Notes: generated by a model from the sequence alone, not told the origin. Shown: positions 25,848 to 34,648, counted from the stretch's first letter. The stretch: DNA of 64,000 nt from Spirochaeta thermophila DSM 6578 (GCF_000184345.1 NC_017583.1:434001-498000); one strand, 5' to 3'. Made by a program: numbers and translations.

Positions 25848-26605
25848 TTCTCGACATGTTCAAGCTCGACGGTAAGGTGGCCATCGTGACCGGATGCAGG
25901 AGGGGGATAGGTCGGGCGCTCGCCCTGGGCCTCGCGGAGGCGGGGGCCGATATCGTGGCAGTCATGCGCAGCGAGGAACCCGGGCTGGAGAGGGAGATCA
26001 CCTCTCTCGGTCGGCGGTATCTCTGGGTGGAGGCCGATCTCTCTTCCATCGAGCCGGTGGAGAGGATCGTGGAGGAGGCGGTGAAGGCCTTCGGCAAGGT
26101 GGACATCCTGGTGAACAACGCAGGTATCATCCGGAGGGACGACATACTGGAGTTCTCGGAGGAGGACTGGGACGAGGTGATGAACGTGAACCTCAAATCG
26201 GTGTTCTTCCTCTCGCAGGCGGTGGCGCGGAGGATGAAGGAACAGGGAACCGGGGGGAAGATCATCAACATCGCCTCGATGCTCTCCTTCCAGGGGGGTA
26301 TCAGGGTCCCCTCGTATACCGCGAGCAAGAGCGGTGTACTGGGGCTCACCCGGATACTGGGGAACGAGCTTGCGAAGTACGACATCCAGGTGAACGCGAT
26401 CGCTCCCGGTTACATCGAGACCGACAATACCCGTGCCCTGCGCGAGGATCCTGTGCGGAACAAGGAGATCCTGGGACGGATTCCCGCGGGACGGTGGGGC
26501 TCGCCCGACGACCTGAAGGGTGCGGTGGTCTTCCTCGCCTCTCCCGCGAGCGACTACATGACCGGATCGGTGGTGGCGGTGGACGGAGGGTGGCTCGCGC
26601 GGTAG
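25844..26605 (+). CDS. kduD: 2-dehydro-3-deoxy-D-gluconate 5-dehydrogenase
   Basis: Short-chain dehydrogenase of 253 residues that reduces the KduI product to 2-keto-3-deoxygluconate (KDG). The NAD-binding motif GCRRGIGRALALGLAEAGAD lies near residue 18, NNAG near 90, and the catalytic pattern Ser-(x)n-Tyr-x-x-x-Lys appears as YTASKSG near 160. Its start overlaps the kduI stop codon (ATGA), so the two are translationally coupled. The KDG product can be used by kdgK and eda encoded at 50.9-52.7 kb in this window. Confidence 0.94.
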   Translation: MILDMFKLDGKVAIVTGCRRGIGRALALGLAEAGADIVAVMRSEEPGLEREITSLGRRYLWVEADLSSIEPVERIVEEAVKAFGKVDILVNNAGIIRRDDILEFSEEDWDEVMNVNLKSVFFLSQAVARRMKEQGTGGKIINIASMLSFQGGIRVPSYTASKSGVLGLTRILGNELAKYDIQVNAIAPGYIETDNTRALREDPVRNKEILGRIPAGRWGSPDDLKGAVVFLASPASDYMTGSVVAVDGGWLAR

Positions 26606-26645
26606 CCACCTCCTCGATCCGTTTCGTACACACGGTGGGACACAA

Positions 26646-26674
26646 AGAGGGGAGCAGGACATCTGCTCCCCTCT
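26646..26674. terminator. Bidirectional terminator between kduD and gnd
   Basis: A perfect 12-bp stem, AGAGGGGAGCAG (26646-26657) and CTGCTCCCCTCT (26663-26674), with a 5-base loop lies between two convergent genes. The flanks are only weakly T-rich, so its strength is uncertain. Confidence 0.75.
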
Positions 26675-26694
26675 CTTCTATGGCCGCCTCGATG

Positions 26695-28158
26695 TCACAC
26701 CGTGTAGGTCCCCGAGGTGGTGGCCCCCCCTCTGCCGGTCCAGTTGGTGTGGAAGAACTGGCCCCGTGGCCTGTCTACCCGCTCGTAGGTGTGGGCACCG
26801 AAGTAGTCCCGCTGGGCCTGGATGAGGTTCGCGGGGAGCCTGGAGGTGCGGTAGCCGTCGAGGAAGGAGAGTGCCGAGGAGAGGGCGGGGGTGGGGATCC
26901 CGTGGGTCACTGCGGTGCTCACCACCCTGCGCCACGAGGCCTCGGCCTCGAGGATGGTCTCCTTGAAGTAGGGGGCCAGCAGGAGGTTGGAGAGTCCGGG
27001 TTCGTTCCTGTAGGCCTCCCGTATCGTGTCCAGGAACACGCTGCGTATGATGCATCCCGCGCGCCAGAGCGTGGCGATCTTCCCGAAGTCGAGGTCCCAT
27101 CCATAGGTGCGCGAGGCCTCCCTCATGAGCATGAACCCCTGTGCATAGGAGACCATCTTCGCCGCGAGGAGGGCTTTCTCGAGGTCGTCGACGAGGCGGC
27201 TTCTCTCCTCTTCCGTACCCTTCCAGGGCACGAGCGGTTCACCCAGGAGCTCGGCGGCGTGGACCCTCTCGTCCTTGAATGCGGAGAGGGAGCGGGCGAA
27301 GACCGCTTCCACGATGAGCGTGACGGGTACGCCGTGATCGAGGGCCTCTATGCCGGTCCACTTGCCGGTCCCCTTCTGGCCTGCTGCATCGAGGATCTTC
27401 TCCACAAGAGGGCTGCCGTCCTCATCCTTGTAGGCGAGGATGTCCCTGGTGATCTCGATGAGATAGGAGCCGAGCTTTCCCCGGTTCCAGCGATCGAAGA
27501 TCTCGCTCATCCTGTCGTGGGAGAGGCCGAGGAGGGACTTCATGATGTGGTAGACCTCGGCGATGAGCTGCATGTCGCCGTACTCGATCCCGTTGTGCAC
27601 CATCTTCACGAAGTGGCCGGCCCCCTCGGGCCCCACCCAATCGCAACAGGGCTGGCCGTCCGGGGTCTTCGCCGAGATGGCCTGGAAGATCTCCTTCACC
27701 AGCGGCCAGGCCTCCGGATTGCCTCCGGGCATCATCGAGGGGCCGTGACGGGCTCCCTCTTCCCCGCCCGAGATCCCCGTGCCGATGAAGAGGATGCCCT
27801 TCTCGGCGAGTTCTCTCGTGCGGCGGGTGGAATCGGAGAAGTGGGAGTTGCCGCCGTCGATGATGAGGTCTCCCGGCTCCAGAAGGGGCAGGAGCTTCCG
27901 GATGAACTCGTCCACCACCGCGCCTGCCTTCACCATGAGGATGATCTTGCGCGGTCTTAAGAGGAGGGAGACGAACTCTTCGAGCGTGTGTGCCCCGTAC
28001 ACGGTCTCTCGTCCCCCGGCTGGTCCTGCGAGGAAGTCGTCCACCTTCTCCACGGTGCGGTTGAAGACCGCAATGGAGTAGCCCCTGTCGTTGATGTTGA
28101 GGGCCAGGTTCTGACCCATGACCGCAAGGCCTATGAGTCCGATGTCTGCCTTTGCCAT
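26695..28158 (-). CDS. gnd: 6-phosphogluconate dehydrogenase, decarboxylating
   Basis: 487 residues, the length of the long bacterial form. It oxidises 6-phosphogluconate to ribulose-5-phosphate and CO2. The NADP site GLIGLAVMGQNLALNINDRG is at the N-terminus; other signatures are IDGGNSHFSDSTRR, TGISGGEEGARHGPSMMPGG and, in the substrate site, GHFVKMVHNGIEYGDMQL. AAAGGAG lies before ATG 28158. It follows the LarA-like gene after 39 bases; that gap contains a perfect -10 box TATAAT (28173-28178, minus strand), so the gene may also have its own promoter. Context ties it to sugar-acid use. Confidence 0.96.
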   Translation of the reverse strand: MAKADIGLIGLAVMGQNLALNINDRGYSIAVFNRTVEKVDDFLAGPAGGRETVYGAHTLEEFVSLLLRPRKIILMVKAGAVVDEFIRKLLPLLEPGDLIIDGGNSHFSDSTRRTRELAEKGILFIGTGISGGEEGARHGPSMMPGGNPEAWPLVKEIFQAISAKTPDGQPCCDWVGPEGAGHFVKMVHNGIEYGDMQLIAEVYHIMKSLLGLSHDRMSEIFDRWNRGKLGSYLIEITRDILAYKDEDGSPLVEKILDAAGQKGTGKWTGIEALDHGVPVTLIVEAVFARSLSAFKDERVHAAELLGEPLVPWKGTEEERSRLVDDLEKALLAAKMVSYAQGFMLMREASRTYGWDLDFGKIATLWRAGCIIRSVFLDTIREAYRNEPGLSNLLLAPYFKETILEAEASWRRVVSTAVTHGIPTPALSSALSFLDGYRTSRLPANLIQAQRDYFGAHTYERVDRPRGQFFHTNWTGRGGATTSGTYTV

Positions 28159-28197
28159 GACATGCTCCTTTCATTATATAAAAAGTATACTATGATC

Positions 28198-29469
28198 TTA
28201 CTCCGCTTCAAAACGCTTCCGCCAGGTCCAGAGTCCCACGGCGGGGTTGGGGATGAAGTAGTAGCGTTCGCCGTGACGTTCCTTCCACCCCGTCCTCAGG
28301 TCCTCGGGAAGGTAGCGGCGGAGGGCCTCCTCCACTTCCATGTAGGAGAAGCCCGCCCCCTCCACCTCTTCCCTCGAAAGACCGCCTGCGGCATAGGTGA
28401 TCCCGAACCTCCCCTCGGAGGAGCCGTGGATGAGGTGGGCGGCGGCCCCGAGGTTCCCCTGCAGCTCGGGATCCCGCTGCACGGCTTCGAGCACGTAGTC
28501 GGTACCCCGGTAGCCGTGGCGCCGCACGAGTCGATCGATGGTGGGGTCCTCTCCGAACTCCTTCACCCCCGGAGCGATGATCACGAGTTCCCCGCCGTCC
28601 GCGATGGCCATGCGGGTACGGTAGATGGCCTTGTTCCCGAGCCAGGTGCTCCGGTACTCCTGAGGGTCGAGGTAGACCACCACCTTCTCGAGCGATTCGT
28701 CGAGATAGGTGAGGTTGACCTGCTGGGAGAGTCGCGCGGCTTTCTCGAAGCAGGCGTCGTCGTCGCCGATGAAGAGGCCCCTCACCACTAGGGAGCCTTC
28801 CTCGTCGGGTGAGAGTACGGTGAGGACGTAGAGGATGGGGAGGTCGCGGCAGAAGCGGGAGGCCGCATACCCGAGGACCTTCCGCACCGGGGTATGGATG
28901 CGGCCCATGATGCGCTCCATGCCGTAGACCGCGCCCAGGTAGTGGCTCTTGTTGATCCCTTCGGCCCCGCCGGTGCCCACGAAGATGTTCTTGGTGTAGT
29001 TGGCGAGGCCGATCACCTCGTGGGGCACCACCTGGCCGATCGAGAGGATGAGGTCGTGACCTTCGAGGAGGTGATGGTTCACCTGTGCGGGCCAGGGGAA
29101 GCGGACCTTCCCCTCGGAGACCTCCTCCACATAGTCCGCCGGGACTTCTCCGAGCGTGCGGATGTCGGTGCGCCAGTTGTGATCGATGAAGAGCTCCGGC
29201 GGGATGTCGGGGTACATGAGGGCCTTTTCTTCGGAGGTCATGGGTGCGTGGGTCCCCAGCGCCGGGAGCACGCCCTTGCAGGCCTTTCCCAGGTAGCGGT
29301 AGGCCATGCAGGTGAGTTCCCCGGCTTTTGAGTGGAGCCGGGTGATGTCGGGCGGGACGATGAGGGCGCGCCTCACCCTGCCCCATCGCTCCAGGGCCGT
29401 GTAGAGGCCCTCCTTGAGGTCCTCGAGCGAGAGTCGTGCGGTGGGCCCTCCTGCCTCGAAGTGGATCAT
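28198..29469 (-). CDS. LarA-like nickel-pincer racemase/epimerase family protein
   Basis: 423 residues of the LarA family, whose lactate racemase uses a nickel-pincer cofactor. Visible family features are PPDITRLHSKAGE in the N-terminal domain, ALGTHAPMTSEE near residue 90, GHDLILSIGQVVPHEVIG and NYTKNIFVGTGGAEGINKSH in the middle. Related homologues act on other 2-hydroxy acids, including sugar acids such as gluconate. The genes for making the cofactor (larB, larC, larE) are not in this window. It lies between a HAD hydrolase and gnd, with a 4-base ATGA overlap to the HAD gene. I infer a sugar-acid racemase or epimerase; the substrate is unknown. Confidence 0.8.
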   Translation of the reverse strand: MIHFEAGGPTARLSLEDLKEGLYTALERWGRVRRALIVPPDITRLHSKAGELTCMAYRYLGKACKGVLPALGTHAPMTSEEKALMYPDIPPELFIDHNWRTDIRTLGEVPADYVEEVSEGKVRFPWPAQVNHHLLEGHDLILSIGQVVPHEVIGLANYTKNIFVGTGGAEGINKSHYLGAVYGMERIMGRIHTPVRKVLGYAASRFCRDLPILYVLTVLSPDEEGSLVVRGLFIGDDDACFEKAARLSQQVNLTYLDESLEKVVVYLDPQEYRSTWLGNKAIYRTRMAIADGGELVIIAPGVKEFGEDPTIDRLVRRHGYRGTDYVLEAVQRDPELQGNLGAAAHLIHGSSEGRFGITYAAGGLSREEVEGAGFSYMEVEEALRRYLPEDLRTGWKERHGERYYFIPNPAVGLWTWRKRFEAE

Positions 29470-30353
29470 GTCGCCTCCCAGGGGGGCGTGGAAGGAAGCG
29501 AGCGCTCGAAGCGTTCGAGCAGCCGGTCCTGATAGGCGCCTTCGAACCTTCCTTCGAAGAAGCGGTGAAGGCCCTCACGGTGGAGTTCTTCCCAGGATGC
29601 CTCCTCCTGGCCGGGGATGATGGGAAAGAAGAGGGCGTCGTTGGCCCGGGCGGCCTCGAGGTCACCCGGGGCATCGCCGATCATGAGACGGTGGGAGGGT
29701 GGGTAGTGGTCGGCCACGGCCGCGGCGATCTGCCGGGCCTTGTTTCCCACCTCCTGACCTGCGATGGCCTTCACGTACTGGCTTATGCCCTGCTCGGTCC
29801 ATTCGCGTTCGAGGGCCTCGAACGGGGTCTGGCTCACCACCAGGGTGTCGGCCTTCTCCTGCATGAGGGCGAGGGATTCCTTCACGTAGGGGAAGGGGGG
29901 GATGCCGCCCTGGACCATTCGTGCGATGGCCTCGTTCACGCCCTGCGACCAGCGGTAGACGAGCTCGAGTTCGGGATCGTGTGTGCGTTCGAGTTCCTGG
30001 GTAAGTGTGTTCATGCCCAGTTTGGTCTCCCTCTCCACCCAGGCGCGAAGGGCGGTGAGGGAGGGAAGCCGGGGGGAGCGTTTCTTTGCTTCGGGGTGCG
30101 AGGAGAGCAGGTCGATGGCCTTGATGACTGCGAGGAAACGGTTGATGCCGCGGGTGGTGGAGTAGAGGTTCACGAACTCCCACACCTGACGGGCATAGCG
30201 TGAGACGCTCTGGAGCGAGAAGTGGTAGACGAATTCGGGACAGAAACATTCCTTGTGTTTGAGTTCCATGGTGTCGAAGATGCATCCATCGGAGTCGATG
30301 CCGATGAAGAACTCCTTCTCACGGGTGAAGTGGTCGATGGTTCGTGCGCTCAT
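29466..30353 (-). CDS. HAD-superfamily hydrolase
   Basis: 295 residues. The HAD nucleophile motif is GIDSDGCIFDTME near residue 20 (Asp-x-Asp), the Ser of motif II appears in LVVSQTPFEALE, and the acidic motif is RLMIGDAPGDLEAARAN. The large helical cap between about residues 40 and 170 is of a type I cannot name. It is probably a phosphatase acting on a small phosphorylated metabolite. The start ATG 30353 has AGAGGTAAGG upstream; the reading frame extends further but that part is AT-rich promoter sequence. It is the first gene of the HAD - LarA-like - gnd operon. Confidence 0.78.
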   Translation of the reverse strand: MSARTIDHFTREKEFFIGIDSDGCIFDTMELKHKECFCPEFVYHFSLQSVSRYARQVWEFVNLYSTTRGINRFLAVIKAIDLLSSHPEAKKRSPRLPSLTALRAWVERETKLGMNTLTQELERTHDPELELVYRWSQGVNEAIARMVQGGIPPFPYVKESLALMQEKADTLVVSQTPFEALEREWTEQGISQYVKAIAGQEVGNKARQIAAAVADHYPPSHRLMIGDAPGDLEAARANDALFFPIIPGQEEASWEELHREGLHRFFEGRFEGAYQDRLLERFERSLPSTPPWEAT

Positions 30354-30470
30354 AGTCCTTACCTCTTTATATTGTACGTAGGTTTGGTGTGGCTGTATAT
30401 GCCTTTCTACTACAATTTGGCAGCACAATTCAATATGATCTAAAATCAAATATCTCAATATCGTGTGCGG

Positions 30471-30533
30471 AGCAATTTCCGTCATTCGGACCGCAGGATG
30501 GACCAAGACGGCAGCGGGGAGGTCGGGTAGAAT
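30471..30533 (+). promoter_or_regulatory. AraC-type promoter P5 (GH95 fucosidase gene)
   Basis: The half-sites AGCAATTTCCGTCA (30471-30484) and CGCAGGATGGACCA (30492-30505) begin 21 bases apart. The -10 box TAGAAT (30528-30533) begins 36 bases after the second. No -35 box is present (AAGACG). This copy lies about 15 kb from the nearest other site and precedes another enzyme of xyloglucan breakdown, which supports a shared regulon. The 245-base gap upstream of the GH95 gene also holds the divergent HAD promoter: a possible TACAAT -10 box lies just before its ribosome site. Confidence 0.72.
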
Positions 30534-30598
30534 AGGAGGAGAGCGTTTTACAGGAGTGGAGTCCCTTCTTGCATGGGAATCGAGATGAGGAGGTGTAG

Positions 30599-32953
30599 AT
30601 GCGAAGTGGGAGACGATGCCTGTGGTCGGAGAGGCCGGCCGGGGTGTGGCGCGATGGCTACCCGGTGGGGAACGGGAGACTGGCGGCGTTGGTGCTCGGT
30701 GGGGTGGGGGAGGAGCGGATCCATCTCAACCACGAGTGGCTCTGGAGGGGGTGGTATAGGGATCGGGTGGCGGAGGAGCGGGCGCACCTCGTGGGGTGGG
30801 TGCGTGAGGCCTTCTTCACGGGGGACTGGGAGGAGGGGACGCGCCGGGCGAACGAGGCGTTCGGGGGTGGGGGAGGGGTGAGTGGACGGACGTGCCGGGT
30901 GGGGGCCTACCAGCCTGCAGGGACGCTCGTGCTGCGATGGGAGGGGATGGAGGAAGCGGAGTACAGGCGGGAGCTGGACCTGGAGGAGGGGGTGGTTCGG
31001 GTGCGGAGGGGGGAGAGCCTGGAGGAGGTGATGGCGGTGTTGGGGGGTGGGCCGGTGGGGGTGAGGGTGTCGGGGTGGGGGAAGGGGTGGGTGGGGCTCG
31101 GGCGGGAGGTGCAGGAGGGGGTGGAGGTGCGGGTGGAGTGCGGGGATGGGAGGGTGCGGCTCGAGGGGCGGTTCGAGGAGGGGATCGTGTGGGAGGTGCT
31201 GGCCGTGGTGGAGGGTGGGGTGTGCAGGGAGGAGGGAAAGGGGGTGTGGGTGGAAGGGGAGGAGGTGGTGGTGTGGGTGGTGGTGGATGTGTGGGAGGAG
31301 GTGGGGGGGAGTCGGCGGCGGCTTCCCTCGTACGGGCCGCCGGAGGTGCCGGGGGAGGGGTGGGAGGCGGTGCGGAGGCGACACGTGGAGGCCTACGGGC
31401 AGCTCTTCGGCCGGGTGAGGCTCGTGGTGGAGGGGGAGGAGCCCCTCCTGCCCACGGGTCGGCGGAGGGGGGATCCCGATCCGCTCCTCCCTGTGCTCCT
31501 CTTCGACTACGGGCGCTACCTCCTCATCTCCTCTTCGGCGCCGGGGTGCGATCTTCCGGCAAACCTTCAGGGGAAGTGGAATCCTCTCCTCGAGCCGCCC
31601 TGGGATGCGGACTACCACATGGACATCAACCTCCAGATGAACTACTGGCTCGCCGAGGGGGCCGGGCTGGGTGAGTGCGTGACGCCTCTGGTGCGCTATG
31701 TGGTAAGGATGATGCCTTCGGCACGGGAGGCGGCCCGCCGGCTCTTCGGGTGCAGGGGGATCTGGTTCCCCCTCACCTCGGATGCGTGGGCGCGGGCCAC
31801 GCCCGAGGCGTACGGATGGGACGTGTGGGTGGGGGCGGCGGCGTGGATGGCCCAGCACCTCGTGTGGCGGTACCTCTACAGCGGGGACGAGGGGTTCCTC
31901 CGGGAGACGGTGTATCCCTTCCTCGAGGAGGTGGCGCTCTTCTTCGAGGATTTCCTCGTGGAGGACGGGGAGGGGGTGTTGCAGGTGGTACCGTCCCAGT
32001 CTCCGGAGCACAGGTGGGAGGGGCTCGAGGGGTTTCCGGTGGGGCTGTGCGTCTCCTCCGCCGTGGATGTGCAGCTCGTGCGTTGGGTGTTGAGGATGGC
32101 GGTGGAGCTGGGTGGGCGGTTGGGGGACGAGGTGAGCAGGTGGCGCGAGATGGAGGGGCGGCTCGCGCGGCTGCGGGTGGGAAGGGATGGGGTGCTCCTG
32201 GAGTGGGGGAGGGAGCTCCCGGAGGCGGAGCCGGGGCACCGGCACCTCTCGCCGCTGTGGGGTTTTTTCCCGGGCGATGTCCTGTGGGATGAGGCCCCGG
32301 AGGTCCGGGAGGGGGCGGTGCGGCTCCTGGAGCGCCGGGTGAGGCACGGGTGCGGCCGGACGGGGTGGAGCAGGGCGCACCTCGCGTGTCTGTGTGCGGC
32401 GCTGGGGAGGGGGGAGGATGCGTGGGAGCACGTGTGCGTCCTCCTCAGGGAGTTCACGACCGAGAGCCTCCTTGGGCTCCACCCGGTGGACCTGTTCCAG
32501 GTGGATGCGGGGCTGGGGGGTGCGGCTGCGGTGCTCCTCATGCTGCTCCAGGTGCGGCCGGATGGGGTGCTGCGCCTGCTTCCCGCCCTCCCGCGGGCAT
32601 GGGGCCGGGGGAGGGTGGAGGGGATGCGGGCGCCGGGAGGGTGGTGTGTGGGGGTGTGGTGGGAGGGGGGGGAGGTGAGGGAGGCGTGGTTCGAGGGGGG
32701 GAGGGGGGCCTGCAGGGTGGAGGCGTGGGCAGAGGAGGGAGTGGTGCGGCACGGAGGGGAGGAGTGGGTGGTGAGGGCGAGGGAGGGGGTGTGGAAGGTG
32801 GGGGGACGGGGGGAGGGGAGGTACGTGGTGCGGGGATGTGTGGGGAAAGATGTCTCGAGCCTTTTGCGCTGTTTTCACGCAACGATAGGTAAAGACATTA
32901 CAAGCGGGTGGGGATTTATTTTACCCCAAAAAAGCGGTCCACAGGTGCGATAG
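30599..32953 (+). CDS. GH95 alpha-L-fucosidase with IS-derived C-terminal tail
   Basis: 784 residues, cytoplasmic, without signal peptide. GH95 enzymes release alpha-1,2-linked fucose (some members act on L-galactose), as found on xyloglucan side chains. Family motifs: PVGNGRLAALVLGG near the start, LPANLQGKWNPLLEPPWDADYH, and MDINLQMNYWLAEGAGL around residues 320-355, then HLSPLWGFFPG. AGGAGGTG precedes ATG 30599. An IS sits in codon 753: without it the protein would end GKDVSSFV at 756 residues, but now about 30 residues encoded by the IS are added. Only two native residues are lost, so the enzyme may still work. Third codon positions are extremely G-rich. Confidence 0.85.
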   Translation: MRSGRRCLWSERPAGVWRDGYPVGNGRLAALVLGGVGEERIHLNHEWLWRGWYRDRVAEERAHLVGWVREAFFTGDWEEGTRRANEAFGGGGGVSGRTCRVGAYQPAGTLVLRWEGMEEAEYRRELDLEEGVVRVRRGESLEEVMAVLGGGPVGVRVSGWGKGWVGLGREVQEGVEVRVECGDGRVRLEGRFEEGIVWEVLAVVEGGVCREEGKGVWVEGEEVVVWVVVDVWEEVGGSRRRLPSYGPPEVPGEGWEAVRRRHVEAYGQLFGRVRLVVEGEEPLLPTGRRRGDPDPLLPVLLFDYGRYLLISSSAPGCDLPANLQGKWNPLLEPPWDADYHMDINLQMNYWLAEGAGLGECVTPLVRYVVRMMPSAREAARRLFGCRGIWFPLTSDAWARATPEAYGWDVWVGAAAWMAQHLVWRYLYSGDEGFLRETVYPFLEEVALFFEDFLVEDGEGVLQVVPSQSPEHRWEGLEGFPVGLCVSSAVDVQLVRWVLRMAVELGGRLGDEVSRWREMEGRLARLRVGRDGVLLEWGRELPEAEPGHRHLSPLWGFFPGDVLWDEAPEVREGAVRLLERRVRHGCGRTGWSRAHLACLCAALGRGEDAWEHVCVLLREFTTESLLGLHPVDLFQVDAGLGGAAAVLLMLLQVRPDGVLRLLPALPRAWGRGRVEGMRAPGGWCVGVWWEGGEVREAWFEGGRGACRVEAWAEEGVVRHGGEEWVVRAREGVWKVGGRGEGRYVVRGCVGKDVSSLLRCFHATIGKDITSGWGFILPQKSGPQVR

Positions 32954-34633
32954 AAGGGGAAAACGAGGTCGGAGTTGAAAAATTGACCCCAAAAAAGAGG
33001 GCCCCCGGGTTTTTCCATGATAGAATCATGGTAGCAGAAAACCGACGGAGGGGCCCATGGCAAGTATAGCACAGAAATCACTTTTTTGCTGGCACGATGT
33101 AGAAGCATTGGGGGATTTACATCGGCTTCGGCTGGTGTTGGAGAACCTGCCGGATGAGGAACTGATGCAGCAGCTGGAACAGAGGCGGGGGAGAGGCCGG
33201 AATGAATATCCGGTACGGGCGATGTGGAACTCGCTCGTTGCGGGGATAGTGTTTCAGCACCCGAGCATCGAGCAGCTACGCCGGGAGCTCTTGCGGAACG
33301 GGCAGTTGAGGGACCTGTGTGGATTTGATCCTACCCGGGGAAGCGATGCGGTACCCAGTGCCAGCGCGTACAGCCGGTTTCTTTCCACCTTGAGGAAGCG
33401 GAGTATCCGGGAAGCACTGGTAAGGGTGTTTACCAGCCTGGTGGATCAGTGCTACCGGGAGCTGCCTGGATTTGGGCGGCGGCTGGGAGCCGATGGGAAG
33501 GGGATAGCAAGCGTTGCCCGTCGAAGGGGGAAGGGTGCCGGAGACCGGCGCGGGGAGCACGATGCGGACTGGGGGTGTCATGAGTATGTGTATCAGAATG
33601 AACGGGGGGAGGTGCAGAAGTCGGTAAAGAAATGGTTCGGGTTTACGGTGCACCTCCTTGCGGATACAGAGTATGAACTGCCGGTGGCCTTTACGGTGAG
33701 TCGGGCCTCAAAGCACGAGGTGCCGGTGATGCGAAAGCTGATTCGGTCCCTGGATCGCCATAGGCCGCATATACTCAAGGCGGCGGAAGTGTTCACGGCC
33801 GACCGGGGCTATGATGATGGCACGTTGATAGATCTGTTGTGGCACGAGCACCGGATCAAACCGGTCATCGATATTCGCAACCTGTGGAAAGATGGAGAGG
33901 AGACGAAGCTGGTGGCAGGGACACCGAACGTGGTGTATGACTACCAGGGGACGGTGAGTTGTGTCTGTATGGCCACGGGGACGCAGCGGGAGATGGCCTA
34001 CCGGGGATTTGAAGAGAAGCGGGGCACGTTGAAGTACGGCTGTCCTGCGGTGCACTATGGGTATGAGTGTGCAGGCAAAGCCTCCTGTCCCTTGGCCTCC
34101 TGTATTCGGATCCCCCTCTCCACGGACCGCAGAGTCTTCACGCCTCTCGCCCGATCTTCGTATCGGTGGAAGCGGGAGTATGCCAAGCGAACGGCCTTGG
34201 AGCGGATCCACAGCCGGCTGGATCGAAGCTTTAGCCTGGAACTCCACACGATCCGGGGGCAGGAGAAACTGTCGGTTCACCTTACGCTGGTGTTTTCTGT
34301 CATGAGTGCCCTTGCCCTGGGACGAGTGCGAGAGAACCAGCCGAACCAGATGCGCTCCCTGGTCAGGCCTGCGGCCTAACGAGCGGTCTTACCGAAACCG
34401 ATCCCCCGTATCCACGTTCCCTTGAGGAATCCTGAGGGAAGGTGTGTCCGGTTCGGATACAGAACCGCCGTGGTGGAGTGAACGCGAGCAAACCATCGTG
34501 CATATTGTACCGTTGTGAGCACTATTCCGGATGAGAATACGGTAACGTTGACACCCTAAGCAGGCATTACAGCGCGTTGTTGCCCAGGATTCCCGTTGGC
34601 TTACTAAAAAAAGCAGTACAGCGCAAAAGGCTC
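32857..34633 (+). mobile_element. DDE-type insertion sequence (IS4/IS1182-like) in the GH95 3' end
   Basis: A 1,777-bp element with perfect 16-bp terminal inverted repeats, GAGCCTTTTGCGCTGT at the left and its complement at 34618-34633. It is flanked by the direct repeat TGTCTC (32851-32856 and 34634-34639), a 6-bp target duplication. One transposase gene is present. About 185 bases before it hold the transposase promoter region and about 240 bases after it (34380-34617) have no gene. The right end lies 15 bases from the -35 box of the TRAP operon. Confidence 0.88.
33057..34379 (+). CDS. DDE transposase (IS4/IS1182-like)
   Basis: 440 residues. An N-terminal domain of the DUF772 type (RNEYPVRAMWNSLVAGIVFQ, PSASAYSRFL) is followed by a DDE catalytic domain: GRRLGADGKGI for the first Asp, VFTADRGYDDGTL for the second, and KRTALERIHSRLDRSF with the Glu near the end. 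A Cys-rich insertion (YGYECAGKASCPLASC) lies before the last motif, as in the longer IS1182-type proteins. The gene looks intact. The exact IS family needs comparison with a database. Confidence 0.87.
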   Translation: MASIAQKSLFCWHDVEALGDLHRLRLVLENLPDEELMQQLEQRRGRGRNEYPVRAMWNSLVAGIVFQHPSIEQLRRELLRNGQLRDLCGFDPTRGSDAVPSASAYSRFLSTLRKRSIREALVRVFTSLVDQCYRELPGFGRRLGADGKGIASVARRRGKGAGDRRGEHDADWGCHEYVYQNERGEVQKSVKKWFGFTVHLLADTEYELPVAFTVSRASKHEVPVMRKLIRSLDRHRPHILKAAEVFTADRGYDDGTLIDLLWHEHRIKPVIDIRNLWKDGEETKLVAGTPNVVYDYQGTVSCVCMATGTQREMAYRGFEEKRGTLKYGCPAVHYGYECAGKASCPLASCIRIPLSTDRRVFTPLARSSYRWKREYAKRTALERIHSRLDRSFSLELHTIRGQEKLSVHLTLVFSVMSALALGRVRENQPNQMRSLVRPAA

Positions 34634-34648
34634 TGTCTCATCTTTTGT

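Noticed and set aside
25894-27960. 688-codon plus-strand frame over kduD and gnd
   Set aside because: It is a shadow running through two unrelated genes and the terminator between them.
30548-32878. 776-codon reading frame on the minus strand
   Set aside because: It mirrors the GH95 gene, is almost one third Pro and His, and has no recognisable domain. It follows from the strong G bias of the coding strand.
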